Source: Nonomuraea montanisoli | GTDB lineage: Bacteria > Actinomycetota > Actinomycetes > Streptosporangiales > Streptosporangiaceae | Length of the DNA: 64,000 nt | Assembly: GCF_013363975.1 (NCBI RefSeq) | Contig: NZ_JABWGN010000018.1 | Span: forward strand, 124,001-188,000 | Direction of reading: 5' to 3' | Part shown: in pieces, positions 9,561 to 18,052 of the stretch | Layout of the letters: each line of letters begins with the position of its first letter | Position numbering within the stretch: position 1 is the stretch's first letter | The notes under the pieces: model-generated | What the model saw: the letters and a program-made list of their open reading frames with translations, nothing else | Database searches by the model: none | What the model was told of the DNA's origin: nothing | Translations under genes and position numbers: made by a program

Positions 9561-11012
9561 TCACGTCCCTTCCTTCGGCGGGTTTGTCTCCCCAGGGTCA
9601 GGTGAGGCGCTCTGTGTCGGACTTGTTGGCGTCGTCGTGGGCTTCGGGGTCGGTGTGGGGGTCGGGGTTCGGGTGGTCGGGGTGGGTCGGGGTGTCGGCT
9701 TCTGGGTAGGAGTCGCCGACTTGTCAACGGTAGCCGACCGTGAGGGTACCGGCCGCGTGGACTTCGCCGTAATCGCGGGCGGTCTTCGCGTGCGTTTGGG
9801 CTTGGGGCGGGTCTTGTCCGGGGTCGGGGTGGCCGAGCCGGCTCGTGACGGGTCCGTGATGTCCGGCGGCCTGGCGGGCACGTCGCGCTGCTGGAGGAGC
9901 GTCATGGCGCTGAGCCCCACCGCGGCCAGGCAGCCGGCCGTGGCCACGACGGCCAGCGCCCGCGCACCTGGGCCGCGCCGCCGCCCGGGCCTGCCGGGGT
10001 GGCGCCGCGACGGGGACGCCGACACCGTGGCGGGCGCGGCGCCGCCCATCAGGTCGTAGGTGGAGTCCCTGTCGTGCGGGCGCACCGGGCTCGCGGCCGG
10101 CACGGTTCCGCCGCCCGTGCCCCCGCCCGTCCCGTACGGGTCGCGCCCGTGGACGCTGAAGCCGTCGGGGTCGGTGAGCATGCTGAGCTCCACGCCCCGC
10201 TCGTGCCCCACCAGCGAGTCGCGCAGCACGTACGCCCGGTCGGCCAGCTCCCGCGCGGACCCGGGCCGCGAGGCCGGGTCCTTGGCCAGCAGCGCCATGA
10301 CCAGGTCGCGCACCGGGGCCGGCACGTCGACGCCGAGCGGCGGCGGCTGCTCGTTGAGGTGCTGGAGCGCGACCGCCACCTGGGTGTCGCCACGGAACGG
10401 GGTGCGGCCCGCCAGGCACTCGTAGACGACGATGCCCAGGGAGTACAGGTCGGTGGCGGGCGTGAGCGGCAGGCCCTGCGCCTGCTCGGGGCTCACGTAC
10501 GGGGCGGTGCCGAGCACGGTGCCGGTCTGCGTCACCGGTGCGGCCTCCAGCGCCCGGGCGATGCCGAAGTCGGTCACCTTGATGTGGCCGTCGGGCGTCA
10601 CCAGCAGGTTGCCCGGCTTGACGTCGCGGTGGACGACCCCGGAGACATGGGCCACGTGCAGCGCCTTGGCCGTCTGGTGCAGCACGTCCAGCGCCACCTC
10701 GGGCCCCAGGGCGCCGTTGCGGGCCAGGATCGCCGACAGCGGCTCGCCGTGGACCAGCTCCATCACGAGGTAGGCCAGGTCGTCCTGCTCGCCGTAGTCG
10801 AAGACCTGCGCGATGCCGGGGTCGGACAGCGCCGCGGTGATGCGCGCCTCGTTGCGGAAGCGCTCGCGGAAGGTGGGGTCGGCGTGGATGTGGCTGCGCA
10901 GCACCTTGACCGCCACCTCGCGGCCCAGCAGCTCGTCGCGGGCACGCCAAACCTCTCCCATACCGCCCGCGGCGATCCGGGAGAGGAGGAGGTAGCGGTT
11001 ACCGAGCCGCAT
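9561..11012 (-). CDS. pknA: Ser/Thr protein kinase PknA
   Basis: The protein has 483 residues and starts at ATG 11012. The kinase domain (about residues 7-270) has AAGGMGEVW, Lys in VAVKVL, HRDVKPGNLL, DFGIARA and the activation-loop TQTGTVLGTAPYVSPEQ. A linker leads to one membrane helix (ALAVVATAGCLAAVGLSAMTLL). A Thr/Pro-rich extracytoplasmic tail of about 110 residues follows, with many TPTP units and no PASTA domain. In mycobacteria PknA is a master kinase that phosphorylates PknB, Wag31 and FtsZ. It lies 75 bp upstream of pknB and 21 bp downstream of pbpA. Confidence 0.96.
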   Translation of the reverse strand: MRLGNRYLLLSRIAAGGMGEVWRARDELLGREVAVKVLRSHIHADPTFRERFRNEARITAALSDPGIAQVFDYGEQDDLAYLVMELVHGEPLSAILARNGALGPEVALDVLHQTAKALHVAHVSGVVHRDVKPGNLLVTPDGHIKVTDFGIARALEAAPVTQTGTVLGTAPYVSPEQAQGLPLTPATDLYSLGIVVYECLAGRTPFRGDTQVAVALQHLNEQPPPLGVDVPAPVRDLVMALLAKDPASRPGSARELADRAYVLRDSLVGHERGVELSMLTDPDGFSVHGRDPYGTGGGTGGGTVPAASPVRPHDRDSTYDLMGGAAPATVSASPSRRHPGRPGRRRGPGARALAVVATAGCLAAVGLSAMTLLQQRDVPARPPDITDPSRAGSATPTPDKTRPKPKRTRRPPAITAKSTRPVPSRSATVDKSATPTQKPTPRPTPTTRTPTPTPTPKPTTTPTSPTQSASPDPGETNPPKEGT

Positions 11013-11033
11013 GGCCCGGCACGTCAGCGTCGC

Positions 11034-12497
11034 TCAATTCTTCAGCACCGCCTCCATCACCTGCTTGGCGATCGGCGCGGCGGTGTGGCCGCCCGTCGCC
11101 TCGGCGCCCACGTTGGCGGCGCCCGACTCGACGATGACCGCGACCGCGATCTGCGGGTCGTTGGCCGGGGCGAAGGAGATGAACCAGGCGTGCGGCGGGC
11201 GGTTGTCGGAGGTCTCGGCGGTGCCGGTCTTGCCGGCCACCTGGACGCCGGGGATCTGCGCGAGGTTGGCCGTGCCGTTGTTGACGACGCTGACCATCAT
11301 CTCGCGCAGCTTGCCGGCCGTCTCGGGGCTGACCGCCTCGCTCAGCTCCTGCGGGTCGGCGTCCTCGATCGAGTCGCCCTTGCTGTCGGTGATCTTGTTG
11401 ACGAGGTACGGCTTCATGACCGTGCCGTTGTTGGCGATGCCCGCGGCGATCATGGCCATCTGCAGCGGCGTCATCCGGTTGCTGCGCTGGCCGATCGAGG
11501 CCATGGCCAGGGCCGCCTTGTCCTCTTCGGGGCCGAAGTCACTCTGGGTCACCGACATCGGGACGCCGATCTGCTCTCCCATGCCGAACTTCTCGGTCTG
11601 CTCCTTCATCTTGTCGTAGCCGAGCTCCATGCCGATGGATCCGAACGGCGTGTTGCAGGACTTCTCCAGCGCGAAGACCAGCGGGACCTGGCCCGCGCCG
11701 CAGGCCGCGCCGCCGTAGTTGGGCAGGCTGATGGTGGTGCCCGGCAGGGGCAGCCGCTGCGGAGCCTCCACGGTCGTGTTCGGCCCGCGCGAGTCGTCGT
11801 CCTCCAGGTACGCGGCGGCGGTGACCACCTTGAACGTGGAGCCGGGCGGATAGGTCTGGCCGATGGCGCGGTTGAGCAGCGGCTGGTTCTTGTCCTTGGC
11901 CAGCTCGTCGTAGCGGGTGAAGACCTGCTTCTTGTTGGTGCCCGACAGCTCGGCGGGGTCGTAGGAGGGCAGCGACACCATCGCGAGGATCGCGCCGGTC
12001 TTGGGGTTGATGGCGACCAGGGCGCCCCGCTTGCCGCTCTCGCGCAGCGCGTCGTAGGCCGCCTTCTGCGCCCTCGGATTGATCGTCAGGTCGACGTTGG
12101 CGCCCTTGGTGGGCTCGCCCGTGAACAGGTCGATGCTGCGCCGCAGCAGCAGGTCGGAGCTGGAGCCGTCGAGCAGCTTGTTCTCGGCCGCCTCGATGCC
12201 GGACGCGCTCTCGGGCGAGAAGAAGCCGGTGATGTGCGCGTACAGCTTGCCGTCGGTGTACTGACGGACGAAGCGGAACTCCGAGCTGCCGGTGTCGCGC
12301 GACTGGGCGAGGATCTCCTTGCCGCCGGCCGTGATGCGCCCGCGCTGCACCGCATAGCGCTCGTAGAAGTTGCGCAGATTGCGCGAGTCCTCCGAGTACT
12401 TGTCGGCCTTGACCGCCTGGACGTAGTTCACGTTGGCCATGAGCAGCGCGAACATGGCCAGGCAGGCCACCGCGATGCGCTTGACGGTGCTGTTCAT
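11034..12497 (-). CDS. pbpA: Penicillin-binding protein PbpA (class B transpeptidase)
   Basis: The protein has 487 residues. An N-terminal signal anchor (about residues 7-25) is followed by a PBP dimer-type region and the transpeptidase domain. Active-site motifs are SxxK in PPGSTFK (Ser about residue 219), SxN in KSCNTPFG (about 280-282), and KTG in VAGKTGTAE (about 423). It forms peptide cross-links outside the membrane. Its start overlaps the stop of the rodA-type gene by 4 bp, in line with a SEDS-PBP pair acting together. Gene order matches M. tuberculosis Rv0016c. Confidence 0.97.
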   Translation of the reverse strand: MNSTVKRIAVACLAMFALLMANVNYVQAVKADKYSEDSRNLRNFYERYAVQRGRITAGGKEILAQSRDTGSSEFRFVRQYTDGKLYAHITGFFSPESASGIEAAENKLLDGSSSDLLLRRSIDLFTGEPTKGANVDLTINPRAQKAAYDALRESGKRGALVAINPKTGAILAMVSLPSYDPAELSGTNKKQVFTRYDELAKDKNQPLLNRAIGQTYPPGSTFKVVTAAAYLEDDDSRGPNTTVEAPQRLPLPGTTISLPNYGGAACGAGQVPLVFALEKSCNTPFGSIGMELGYDKMKEQTEKFGMGEQIGVPMSVTQSDFGPEEDKAALAMASIGQRSNRMTPLQMAMIAAGIANNGTVMKPYLVNKITDSKGDSIEDADPQELSEAVSPETAGKLREMMVSVVNNGTANLAQIPGVQVAGKTGTAETSDNRPPHAWFISFAPANDPQIAVAVIVESGAANVGAEATGGHTAAPIAKQVMEAVLKN

Positions 12498-13873
12498 CGC
12501 TGGAACACCTGTGTCAGTCCTTCGTTCTGGATCGCCTGGGGCGGCGGTTGGCGCGCCGCGTCAGATGTGCGTACCAGGAGGGCGATGAGGATCCAGTTTG
12601 CCAGCAGGGCCGAACCGCCCTGCGACATGAACGGGGTGACCAGACCGGTCAGCGGGATGAGGTTGGTCACGCCGCCGACGATGATGAACACCTGCCAGGC
12701 CAGCAGGAACGACAGGCCGCCCGCCAGCAGCTTGGTGAACGGGTCGCGGGCCGCGAGCGAGGTGCGCAGGCCGCGCTCGACGATCAGCGCGTAGACCATC
12801 AGCAGGGCCATCAGGCCGGTCAGGCCGAGCTCCTCGCCGGTGGCGGGGAAGATGAAGTCGGAGAACGACAGCGGGATCAGATACGGGTGGCCCTCGCCCA
12901 GGCCGGTGCCGAGGATGCCGCCCGCGCCCATCGCGAACAGGCCCTGCATGAGCTGGGCGCTGCCGCCCAGCTCGCGGTCGAAGAACTCCTGCCGGCTCGG
13001 GTCGAGCCAGACCTCGAAGCGGGCCTGCACGTGGTCGAAGAGCTGACCGGCGAGGAACGCGCCGCCGACGAAGAGCAGGATGCCGATCAGCACCCACGAC
13101 GTGCGTTGCGTGGCGATGTAGAGCATCGCGATGAAGGTGCCGAACAGCAGCAGCGACGAGCCGAGGTCCTTCTGCAGCACGAGCACGCCGAGGCTGACCG
13201 CCCAGGTGATGAGCACCGGGCCGAGGTCACGGGCGCGGGGCAGGTCGATGAAGAGCAGCCGCCGCCCGGCCAGGGCCAGCACGTCGCGCTTGGCCACGAG
13301 GTAGCCGGCGAAGAAGACGACCAGAGCGATCTTGGCCAGCTCCGCGGGCTGGATGGTGGCGGGCCCGAAGCCGATCCAGATGCGGGAGCCGTTGACGCTC
13401 TTGCCCAGCCCGGGGATGAGCGGGGAGATCAGCAGGAACAGGCCGACGAATCCCGCGGTGTAGGTCAGCCGCTGCAGCGCGCGCTGGTCGCGCAGCACGA
13501 TCAGCGTGATGGCGAACAGGACCACGCCCACGCCGGTCATGATGAGCTGGTTGGTGGCCGAGGCCCCCGGCGCTTTGGAGGCCTCGATCCGGTAGATCAT
13601 CACCAGGCCGATGCCGTTGACCAGCGTGACCAGGGGAAGGATCAGCGGGTCGGCCCACGGCGCCCACTTGGCCAGCACCAGGTAGGCGGCCAGCATGAAG
13701 CCGCCCAGGCCCAGCCCGTACGTCAGCATGCCCGCCGGGACCTTGCCGTCCATGGCGAGGCCCACGTTGGCGTAGGCGAACATGACGATGCCGACGGCGA
13801 GCGCCAGCATGAGCAGCTGTGCCCCTCGCCGCTTGGCCGGGAGGGGGACGGGGGTGGCGGCCATTTCGCTCAT
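12494..13873 (-). CDS. rodA: SEDS-family peptidoglycan glycosyltransferase RodA/FtsW
   Basis: The protein has 459 residues and about ten to twelve membrane helices from residue 20 onward. SEDS signatures are present, including GSRIWIGFGPATIQPAELAK, LQKDLGSSLLLFG and LTGLVTPFMSQGGS. SEDS proteins polymerise lipid II into glycan strands together with a class B PBP. The start codon directly follows the stop of pstP, and the stop overlaps the pbpA start by 4 bp. The position in the pknA/B operon indicates RodA rather than the dcw-cluster FtsW. Confidence 0.96.
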   Translation of the reverse strand: MSEMAATPVPLPAKRRGAQLLMLALAVGIVMFAYANVGLAMDGKVPAGMLTYGLGLGGFMLAAYLVLAKWAPWADPLILPLVTLVNGIGLVMIYRIEASKAPGASATNQLIMTGVGVVLFAITLIVLRDQRALQRLTYTAGFVGLFLLISPLIPGLGKSVNGSRIWIGFGPATIQPAELAKIALVVFFAGYLVAKRDVLALAGRRLLFIDLPRARDLGPVLITWAVSLGVLVLQKDLGSSLLLFGTFIAMLYIATQRTSWVLIGILLFVGGAFLAGQLFDHVQARFEVWLDPSRQEFFDRELGGSAQLMQGLFAMGAGGILGTGLGEGHPYLIPLSFSDFIFPATGEELGLTGLMALLMVYALIVERGLRTSLAARDPFTKLLAGGLSFLLAWQVFIIVGGVTNLIPLTGLVTPFMSQGGSALLANWILIALLVRTSDAARQPPPQAIQNEGLTQVFQR

Positions 13874-15208
13874 CTAGGGCTTCGTCCTCGTGGCGCTCGG
13901 AGATGCCTTCGTGGCGCTGGGGGACGCCTTGGCGGAGTCGGGGGAGGCCGACGCGCTCGCGTCGGGCGCCGCCTTGTCCTTGGAATCGGTCTGACCGTCG
14001 GTGAACTTCAGGCCGTTGATGCGGTCGACGCCCTCGTTCACGCTGGCGACCTCGATGCCGTCCTTGATCAGCTCCTGGTCGAGAGGGGAGAGCTGGGACA
14101 GCGGTTTGCCGGTGTGCTTGGCCACCGAGAAGAACTGGAGGGGGCCCACCTCCTGCTGGATCCCCTGGAAAACGACCACCTCGTCGCCCCTGGCTCCGAC
14201 GAAGAACTGCTCCTGGGTCCACTGCCAGCCGAAATAGCCGCCGACACCGACGACCGCGGCCCCGACGCCGAGCACGGAGACCAGCACGGGCCACACCCGA
14301 CGGCGGCGGCCCGGCCGGCCGGACGCCTGCGCGCCCGGCTCGTCGAACTCGTCATCAGTGATCACCGGCTGGGGCGCGGTCACCGCGCTCGATCGCCCCG
14401 GGGAGGTCTCCTGCGGGCCCGGTCTCAGCCGGTTCATGCCGGCCGCGCCGACGACCGCCGCCTCGACGGGCACCTGCTGGCCGTCGGCGATTTCGACCAC
14501 GTCGGCCAGCACGCAGGTGATGTTGTCGGGCCCGCCGCCCCTGTTGGCCAGGTCGATGAGCTGCCGGACGACCTCTTCTGGGTCGTCGATGTTGGTCAGC
14601 GTCGCGTGCAGCGTCTCCGCGCTCACCACGCCGGACAGCCCGTCGGAGCACAGCAGGTAGCGGTCGCCCACCTGGGCCTCGCGGAGCGTGAGGTCCGGAT
14701 CGACCTCGCCGCTCCCGTCGAGCGCCCGCAGCAGGATCGAGCGCTGCGGGTGCGTCGCCGCCTCCTCGGGAGTGATGCGCCCGTCGTCGACCAGTTGCTG
14801 CACCAGCGTGTGGTCGTGGGTGATCTGGTAGAGCTCCCCGCGTCTGAGCAGGTAGGCGCGGGAGTCGCCGACGTGCACCAGGGCCACCTGGGTGCCGTTC
14901 CAGAGCATGGCGGTGAGCGTGGTGCCCATGCCCTTCAGGCTCGGGTCCCGCCCCACCATCTCGTGCAGCCTGCGGTTGGCGTCGCGTACTGCTGCCTCGA
15001 TGGCGTTGAGCAGGTCACCGCCCTGCTGGGCCTCCTCCAGGGAGGCCATTGCGGCGATGGCGACGGAGCTCGCCACCTCGCCGTGTGCGTGCCCGCCCAT
15101 GCCGTCTGCGACGGCGAGCAGGCGGCCGCTGGCGTACGCCGAGTCCTCGTTCCCTTCGCGGAGGAGGCCGACGTCCGAGCGGGCGGCGTAGCGGAGTGCG
15201 ATGGTCAT
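13874..15208 (-). CDS. pstP: PP2C-family Ser/Thr protein phosphatase PstP
   Basis: The protein has 444 residues. The N-terminal PP2C domain (about residues 5-235) carries the metal-binding motifs RSDVGLLREGNEDS, VADGMGGHAHGE, VHVGDSRAYLLR, LLCSDGLSG and GGGPDNITCVLADV. A linker and one membrane helix (VWPVLVSVLGVGAAVVGVGGYFGW) precede an extracytoplasmic part and an Ala/Ser/Lys-rich tail. PstP reverses phosphorylation by PknA and PknB. The gene overlaps fhaB upstream by 4 bp and abuts rodA. Confidence 0.97.
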   Translation of the reverse strand: MTIALRYAARSDVGLLREGNEDSAYASGRLLAVADGMGGHAHGEVASSVAIAAMASLEEAQQGGDLLNAIEAAVRDANRRLHEMVGRDPSLKGMGTTLTAMLWNGTQVALVHVGDSRAYLLRRGELYQITHDHTLVQQLVDDGRITPEEAATHPQRSILLRALDGSGEVDPDLTLREAQVGDRYLLCSDGLSGVVSAETLHATLTNIDDPEEVVRQLIDLANRGGGPDNITCVLADVVEIADGQQVPVEAAVVGAAGMNRLRPGPQETSPGRSSAVTAPQPVITDDEFDEPGAQASGRPGRRRRVWPVLVSVLGVGAAVVGVGGYFGWQWTQEQFFVGARGDEVVVFQGIQQEVGPLQFFSVAKHTGKPLSQLSPLDQELIKDGIEVASVNEGVDRINGLKFTDGQTDSKDKAAPDASASASPDSAKASPSATKASPSATRTKP

Positions 15209-15675
15209 TTGCGCAATTCAATGACTGTCTTGCCGACGCGGATCGGAACACCGAGCGGCACCGGGGTCGGACGGGTGACTTTTGAGCGGTCGAGATACGT
15301 GCCGTTGGTCGAACCGAGATCTTCCACGATCCACTGACCGTCCTGAGGAAAGAGCCGGGCATGCCGGCTGGAAGCGTAGTCATCGCTGACTACCAGCGTG
15401 GCGTCGTTCGCCCGGCCGATGGTGATGGGCGTCTCCGTGAGGTTAATGGTGGTGCCCTGCAAGGGGCCACCGGTCACGACGAGCTGGCGTGGCTCGCCCT
15501 TCTTGCTCTTCGGCTTGGCGGCGGGTTTGGTGGGTTTCGCGCTCTTCCGTGGGCCCGCCGCAGCCGTACGTGATCCGAACAAGTCAGTCCGGATCACGCC
15601 GACTGCGGCAATGACGAAGAACCACAGCACCGCCAGGAAGGCGAGCCGGATCAGCAGCAGCGTGAGCTCGGACAT
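15205..15675 (-). CDS. fhaB: FHA-domain protein FhaB (FipA)
   Basis: The protein has 156 residues. An N-terminal membrane helix (about residues 5-28) and a Lys/Pro/Ala-rich linker precede a C-terminal FHA domain. The domain shows the phosphothreonine-binding signature: GRANDATLVVSD, SSRHARL and DLGSTNGTYLD. FhaB/FipA links PknA signalling to FtsZ and FtsQ in mycobacteria. It overlaps pstP by 4 bp and lies 17 bp downstream of fhaA. Confidence 0.96.
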   Translation of the reverse strand: MSELTLLLIRLAFLAVLWFFVIAAVGVIRTDLFGSRTAAAGPRKSAKPTKPAAKPKSKKGEPRQLVVTGGPLQGTTINLTETPITIGRANDATLVVSDDYASSRHARLFPQDGQWIVEDLGSTNGTYLDRSKVTRPTPVPLGVPIRVGKTVIELRK

Positions 15676-15692
15676 GGACCGTTTGTCTACCC

Positions 15693-16433
15693 CTAATCGC
15701 GCCGGAACACCAGAGTCGTGCGCCCCAACGTCACTCGCGTGCCGTTCTGGAGCTCGATTCTGCGTACCGGCTGGCCGTTGACGAAAGTGCCGTTGGTCGA
15801 TCCCAGGTCCACCAGGTGGACCTGGGGCCCTTCCACGCGCAGCTCGGCGTGGTGGCGCGAGACGCCAGGGTCGACCAGGCGGAGATCGCAGTCGGTGCCC
15901 CGGCCGAGCAGGGTCACCGGGGTGGTGAGCTCGTAGGAGCGGTCGCCCTGCGGGTCGTCCTGGGTGGAGACGAGCAGCCGGGGCCGCCCGCCGAACGCGT
16001 TGGGCCGGGAAGGGGGCAGGTCGCTGGCGGGCTGGCGGATCTCGTCCTGCTCCACCGTGGCGCCGCGGATGACGCCCGACCTGATGCGGAACAACCCCAC
16101 AGCCAGGTCCGCCGCGGTCTCGAAACGCACCCGGACCGGTCCCACGAAGGAGTAGCCCTGCTCCTTGGCGTACTCCCTGGCGAGGTTGGCCAGCTCGTGG
16201 CTGATGCTGTCGGCGTAGACCTCAAGCCGCTCACTGTCGGTCGTGGACAGCTCCACCACGAAGTCGTTGGGCACGAGTGTGCGACCCTGTGCGACGATCG
16301 CCGCACGCTCGTCCATCTCCCGCTGAACCGCGCTGGCGACCTCGACCGGCTGAAGGTCAGATTTGAACGCCCGCGCAAAGGCCCCCTCAACCAAGCCTTC
16401 GAGCCTTCGCTCGAAGCGCTGAAGGACTCCCAC
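15693..16433 (-). CDS. fhaA: FHA-domain protein FhaA (DUF3662-FHA)
   Basis: The start is GTG 16433, with GGGAGG 6 nt upstream; the protein has 246 residues and begins MGVLQRFERRLEGLVEG, the usual FhaA start. The N-terminal DUF3662 domain (about residues 1-125) is followed by a linker and a C-terminal FHA domain with LLGRGTDCDLRLVD, VSRHHAEL and DLGSTNGTFVNG. In mycobacteria FhaA binds phosphorylated MviN/FhaA partners and tunes peptidoglycan precursor flow. It is the first gene of the leftward kinase operon, so the operon promoter should lie between it and tRNA-Leu. Confidence 0.95.
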   Translation of the reverse strand: MGVLQRFERRLEGLVEGAFARAFKSDLQPVEVASAVQREMDERAAIVAQGRTLVPNDFVVELSTTDSERLEVYADSISHELANLAREYAKEQGYSFVGPVRVRFETAADLAVGLFRIRSGVIRGATVEQDEIRQPASDLPPSRPNAFGGRPRLLVSTQDDPQGDRSYELTTPVTLLGRGTDCDLRLVDPGVSRHHAELRVEGPQVHLVDLGSTNGTFVNGQPVRRIELQNGTRVTLGRTTLVFRRD

Positions 16434-16632
16434 CGGGTACCTCCCTTCCTCCGTGCATATGATCGCGGCCTCCAGACGCTCGCGCGCCTGGCTCCGCTCG
16501 TCCCACGTCACGGCGATCCCGGCGCTTGGTCAGCCGTCGCGCCCAGCTCATCCGCTCCCGTGTCTTATGCGATCGTATCCGGGTTCAGTACCACCGGCTG
16601 TTCCGTGCTACTGTTTCTCCGCACCCAACAAA

Positions 16633-16718
16633 GGGCGGGTGGCGGAACGGCAGACGCGCACGGTTCAGGTCCGTGTGTCCGAAAGGACGTGAGGGTTCAA
16701 ATCCCTCCTCGCCCACCA
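16633..16718 (+). tRNA. tRNA-Leu (CAG)
   Basis: This is a class II tRNA of 86 nt with an encoded CCA. The acceptor stem GGGCGGG pairs with CTCGCCC with one G-U pair. The anticodon stem CACGG/CCGTG encloses the loop TTCAGGT, giving anticodon CAG. A long variable arm (GTCCGAAAGGAC) and the T arm GAGGGTTCAAATCCCTC follow. A TACTGT hexamer 18 nt upstream could be its -10 element. It occupies the position of leuT next to fhaA in mycobacteria. Confidence 0.97.
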
Positions 16719-16760
16719 CGGGTTCGCCGATGGAATCGGCAGACCCACCTTGACGAAGAC

Positions 16761-16786
16761 AGCCCCGGTTCGCAAGAGCCGGGGCT
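16761..16786 (+). terminator. Rho-independent terminator of tRNA-Leu
   Basis: An 11-bp stem (AGCCCCGGTTC with GAGCCGGGGCT, one G-T pair) closes a GCAA tetraloop and is followed by TGTTCTTT. It sits 42 bp after the tRNA. Confidence 0.9.
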
Positions 16787-17020
16787 TGTTCTTTGTCCGG
16801 ACCTGGCGCGCGCGTCTGTGCTCCGCGTGTGCTCCCCGAGCGACGACGGTAGATGCCTCCGCTTGCAGATCACTTTCGGATGGCTTGCGTGATTTAGCTC
16901 ACATTTCGGGGCTGAGCTGGGACTTTCCTGCGAGTTTCCGGGTGGCCCGGCGCGGCGTCCCGGACGCGGCACCGCACCGCGGCCGATCCGGAAGGACCGG
17001 CCGCGGCGAGCTGATGCGCG
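16787..17020. other. Intergenic region without a supported gene
   Basis: These 234 bp separate tRNA-Leu from the convergent transporter gene. I see no coding signal, repeat or clear hairpin beyond the tRNA terminator. Confidence 0.6.
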
Positions 17021-18052
17021 TCAGGCGGGCACAGGGGCGGTCAGGGCGGCGCGGGTGTCCAGCAGCTCCCCGATGAGGTCCGAGAGCGTCACCATGCCGA
17101 TGACCTCGCCGTCCTGCCCCGTGACCAGCGCCAGGTGCGCGCGGGCCTCCTGCAGCGCCGTCACGGCCTCGGGCACCTGCGTGACGCACGCCAGCCGCGG
17201 AGCCGGCCGCGCCAGGCTCGCGGCCGTGGCGTCCGGCTGCAGCAGCGCCTCACGGGCGTGCAGCACGCCCCTGACCTCGCCGGGCACACCGACGAGCAGC
17301 CGCAGGTGGCCGCTCTCGCGGGCGGCCCCCCTGATGGTCGCGGCGTCGGCCTCCGGAGGCACGGTCACGGCCCGGCCGATGGGCACCATGAGCCGCTCGA
17401 TCCCCTCGGCCTCCAGCCGCAGCGCCCGCGTCAGCAGGTCGTGCTCGTCCCTGTCGAGCAGCCCCATCCGGCCCGACTCGCCCACCAGCATGGCGAGCTG
17501 ACGCGGGGTGCGGGTCGTCGCCAGCTCGTCGCGGGGGCTGACGCCGAAGCCCCGCAGTATGAGGTTCGTCAGGCCGTTCAGCGCCGACAGCAGCGGCCGC
17601 GTCACGGTCACGAACGCGCGGAAGGGCACCGTCAGCAGCATGGCGGCCCGCTCGGGCGCGGTGAGCGCCCACGACTTGGGCGCCATCTCGCCGATGACCA
17701 TGTGCAGGAACGTGACCAGCGCCAGCGCGATGGTCAGCGCGATCGGCATCCGCAGCGCCTCCGGAACCCCGACGGCCGCGAAGACCGGCTCCAGGAAGTG
17801 CTCGATCGCCGGCTCGGTGACCTGGCCGAGGCCCAGCGTGCAGAGCGTGATGCCGAGCTGGGCGCCCGCCAGCATCATCGAGAGCTGACGCCCGCCGCCC
17901 ACCGCGGACCGGGCCACGAAGCGGACCAGCCGGTTGCCGCCGCCGGCCGCCTCCTCCAGGCGGTGGCGCCGGGCCGAGACGAAGGCGAACTCCGCGGCCA
18001 CGAAGACCGCGTTCAGCGCCAGCAGCACCAGGCTGAGCAGGATCATCGTCAT
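17021..18052 (-). CDS. CNNM/CorC-type membrane protein (DUF21, second of pair)
   Basis: The start is ATG 18052 (MTMILLSLVLLALNAVFVAAEF), overlapping the stop of the paralogous gene upstream by 4 bp; the protein has 343 residues. Four membrane helices of the DUF21/CNNM domain occupy about residues 1-180, with GAQLGITLCTLGLG and HMVIGEMAPKSWAL. A CBS-pair region follows and ends at TLSDLIGELLD. It lacks the C-terminal CorC/HlyC domain seen in its partner. CNNM proteins export or sense Mg2+. A heteromeric pair is inferred from coupling. Confidence 0.9.
   Translation of the reverse strand: MTMILLSLVLLALNAVFVAAEFAFVSARRHRLEEAAGGGNRLVRFVARSAVGGGRQLSMMLAGAQLGITLCTLGLGQVTEPAIEHFLEPVFAAVGVPEALRMPIALTIALALVTFLHMVIGEMAPKSWALTAPERAAMLLTVPFRAFVTVTRPLLSALNGLTNLILRGFGVSPRDELATTRTPRQLAMLVGESGRMGLLDRDEHDLLTRALRLEAEGIERLMVPIGRAVTVPPEADAATIRGAARESGHLRLLVGVPGEVRGVLHAREALLQPDATAASLARPAPRLACVTQVPEAVTALQEARAHLALVTGQDGEVIGMVTLSDLIGELLDTRAALTAPVPA

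Noticed and set aside
16787..17020. Possible attachment site at the 3' end of tRNA-Leu
   Set aside because: No integrase or direct repeat of the tRNA end is seen nearby, and the tRNA is followed by its own terminator.
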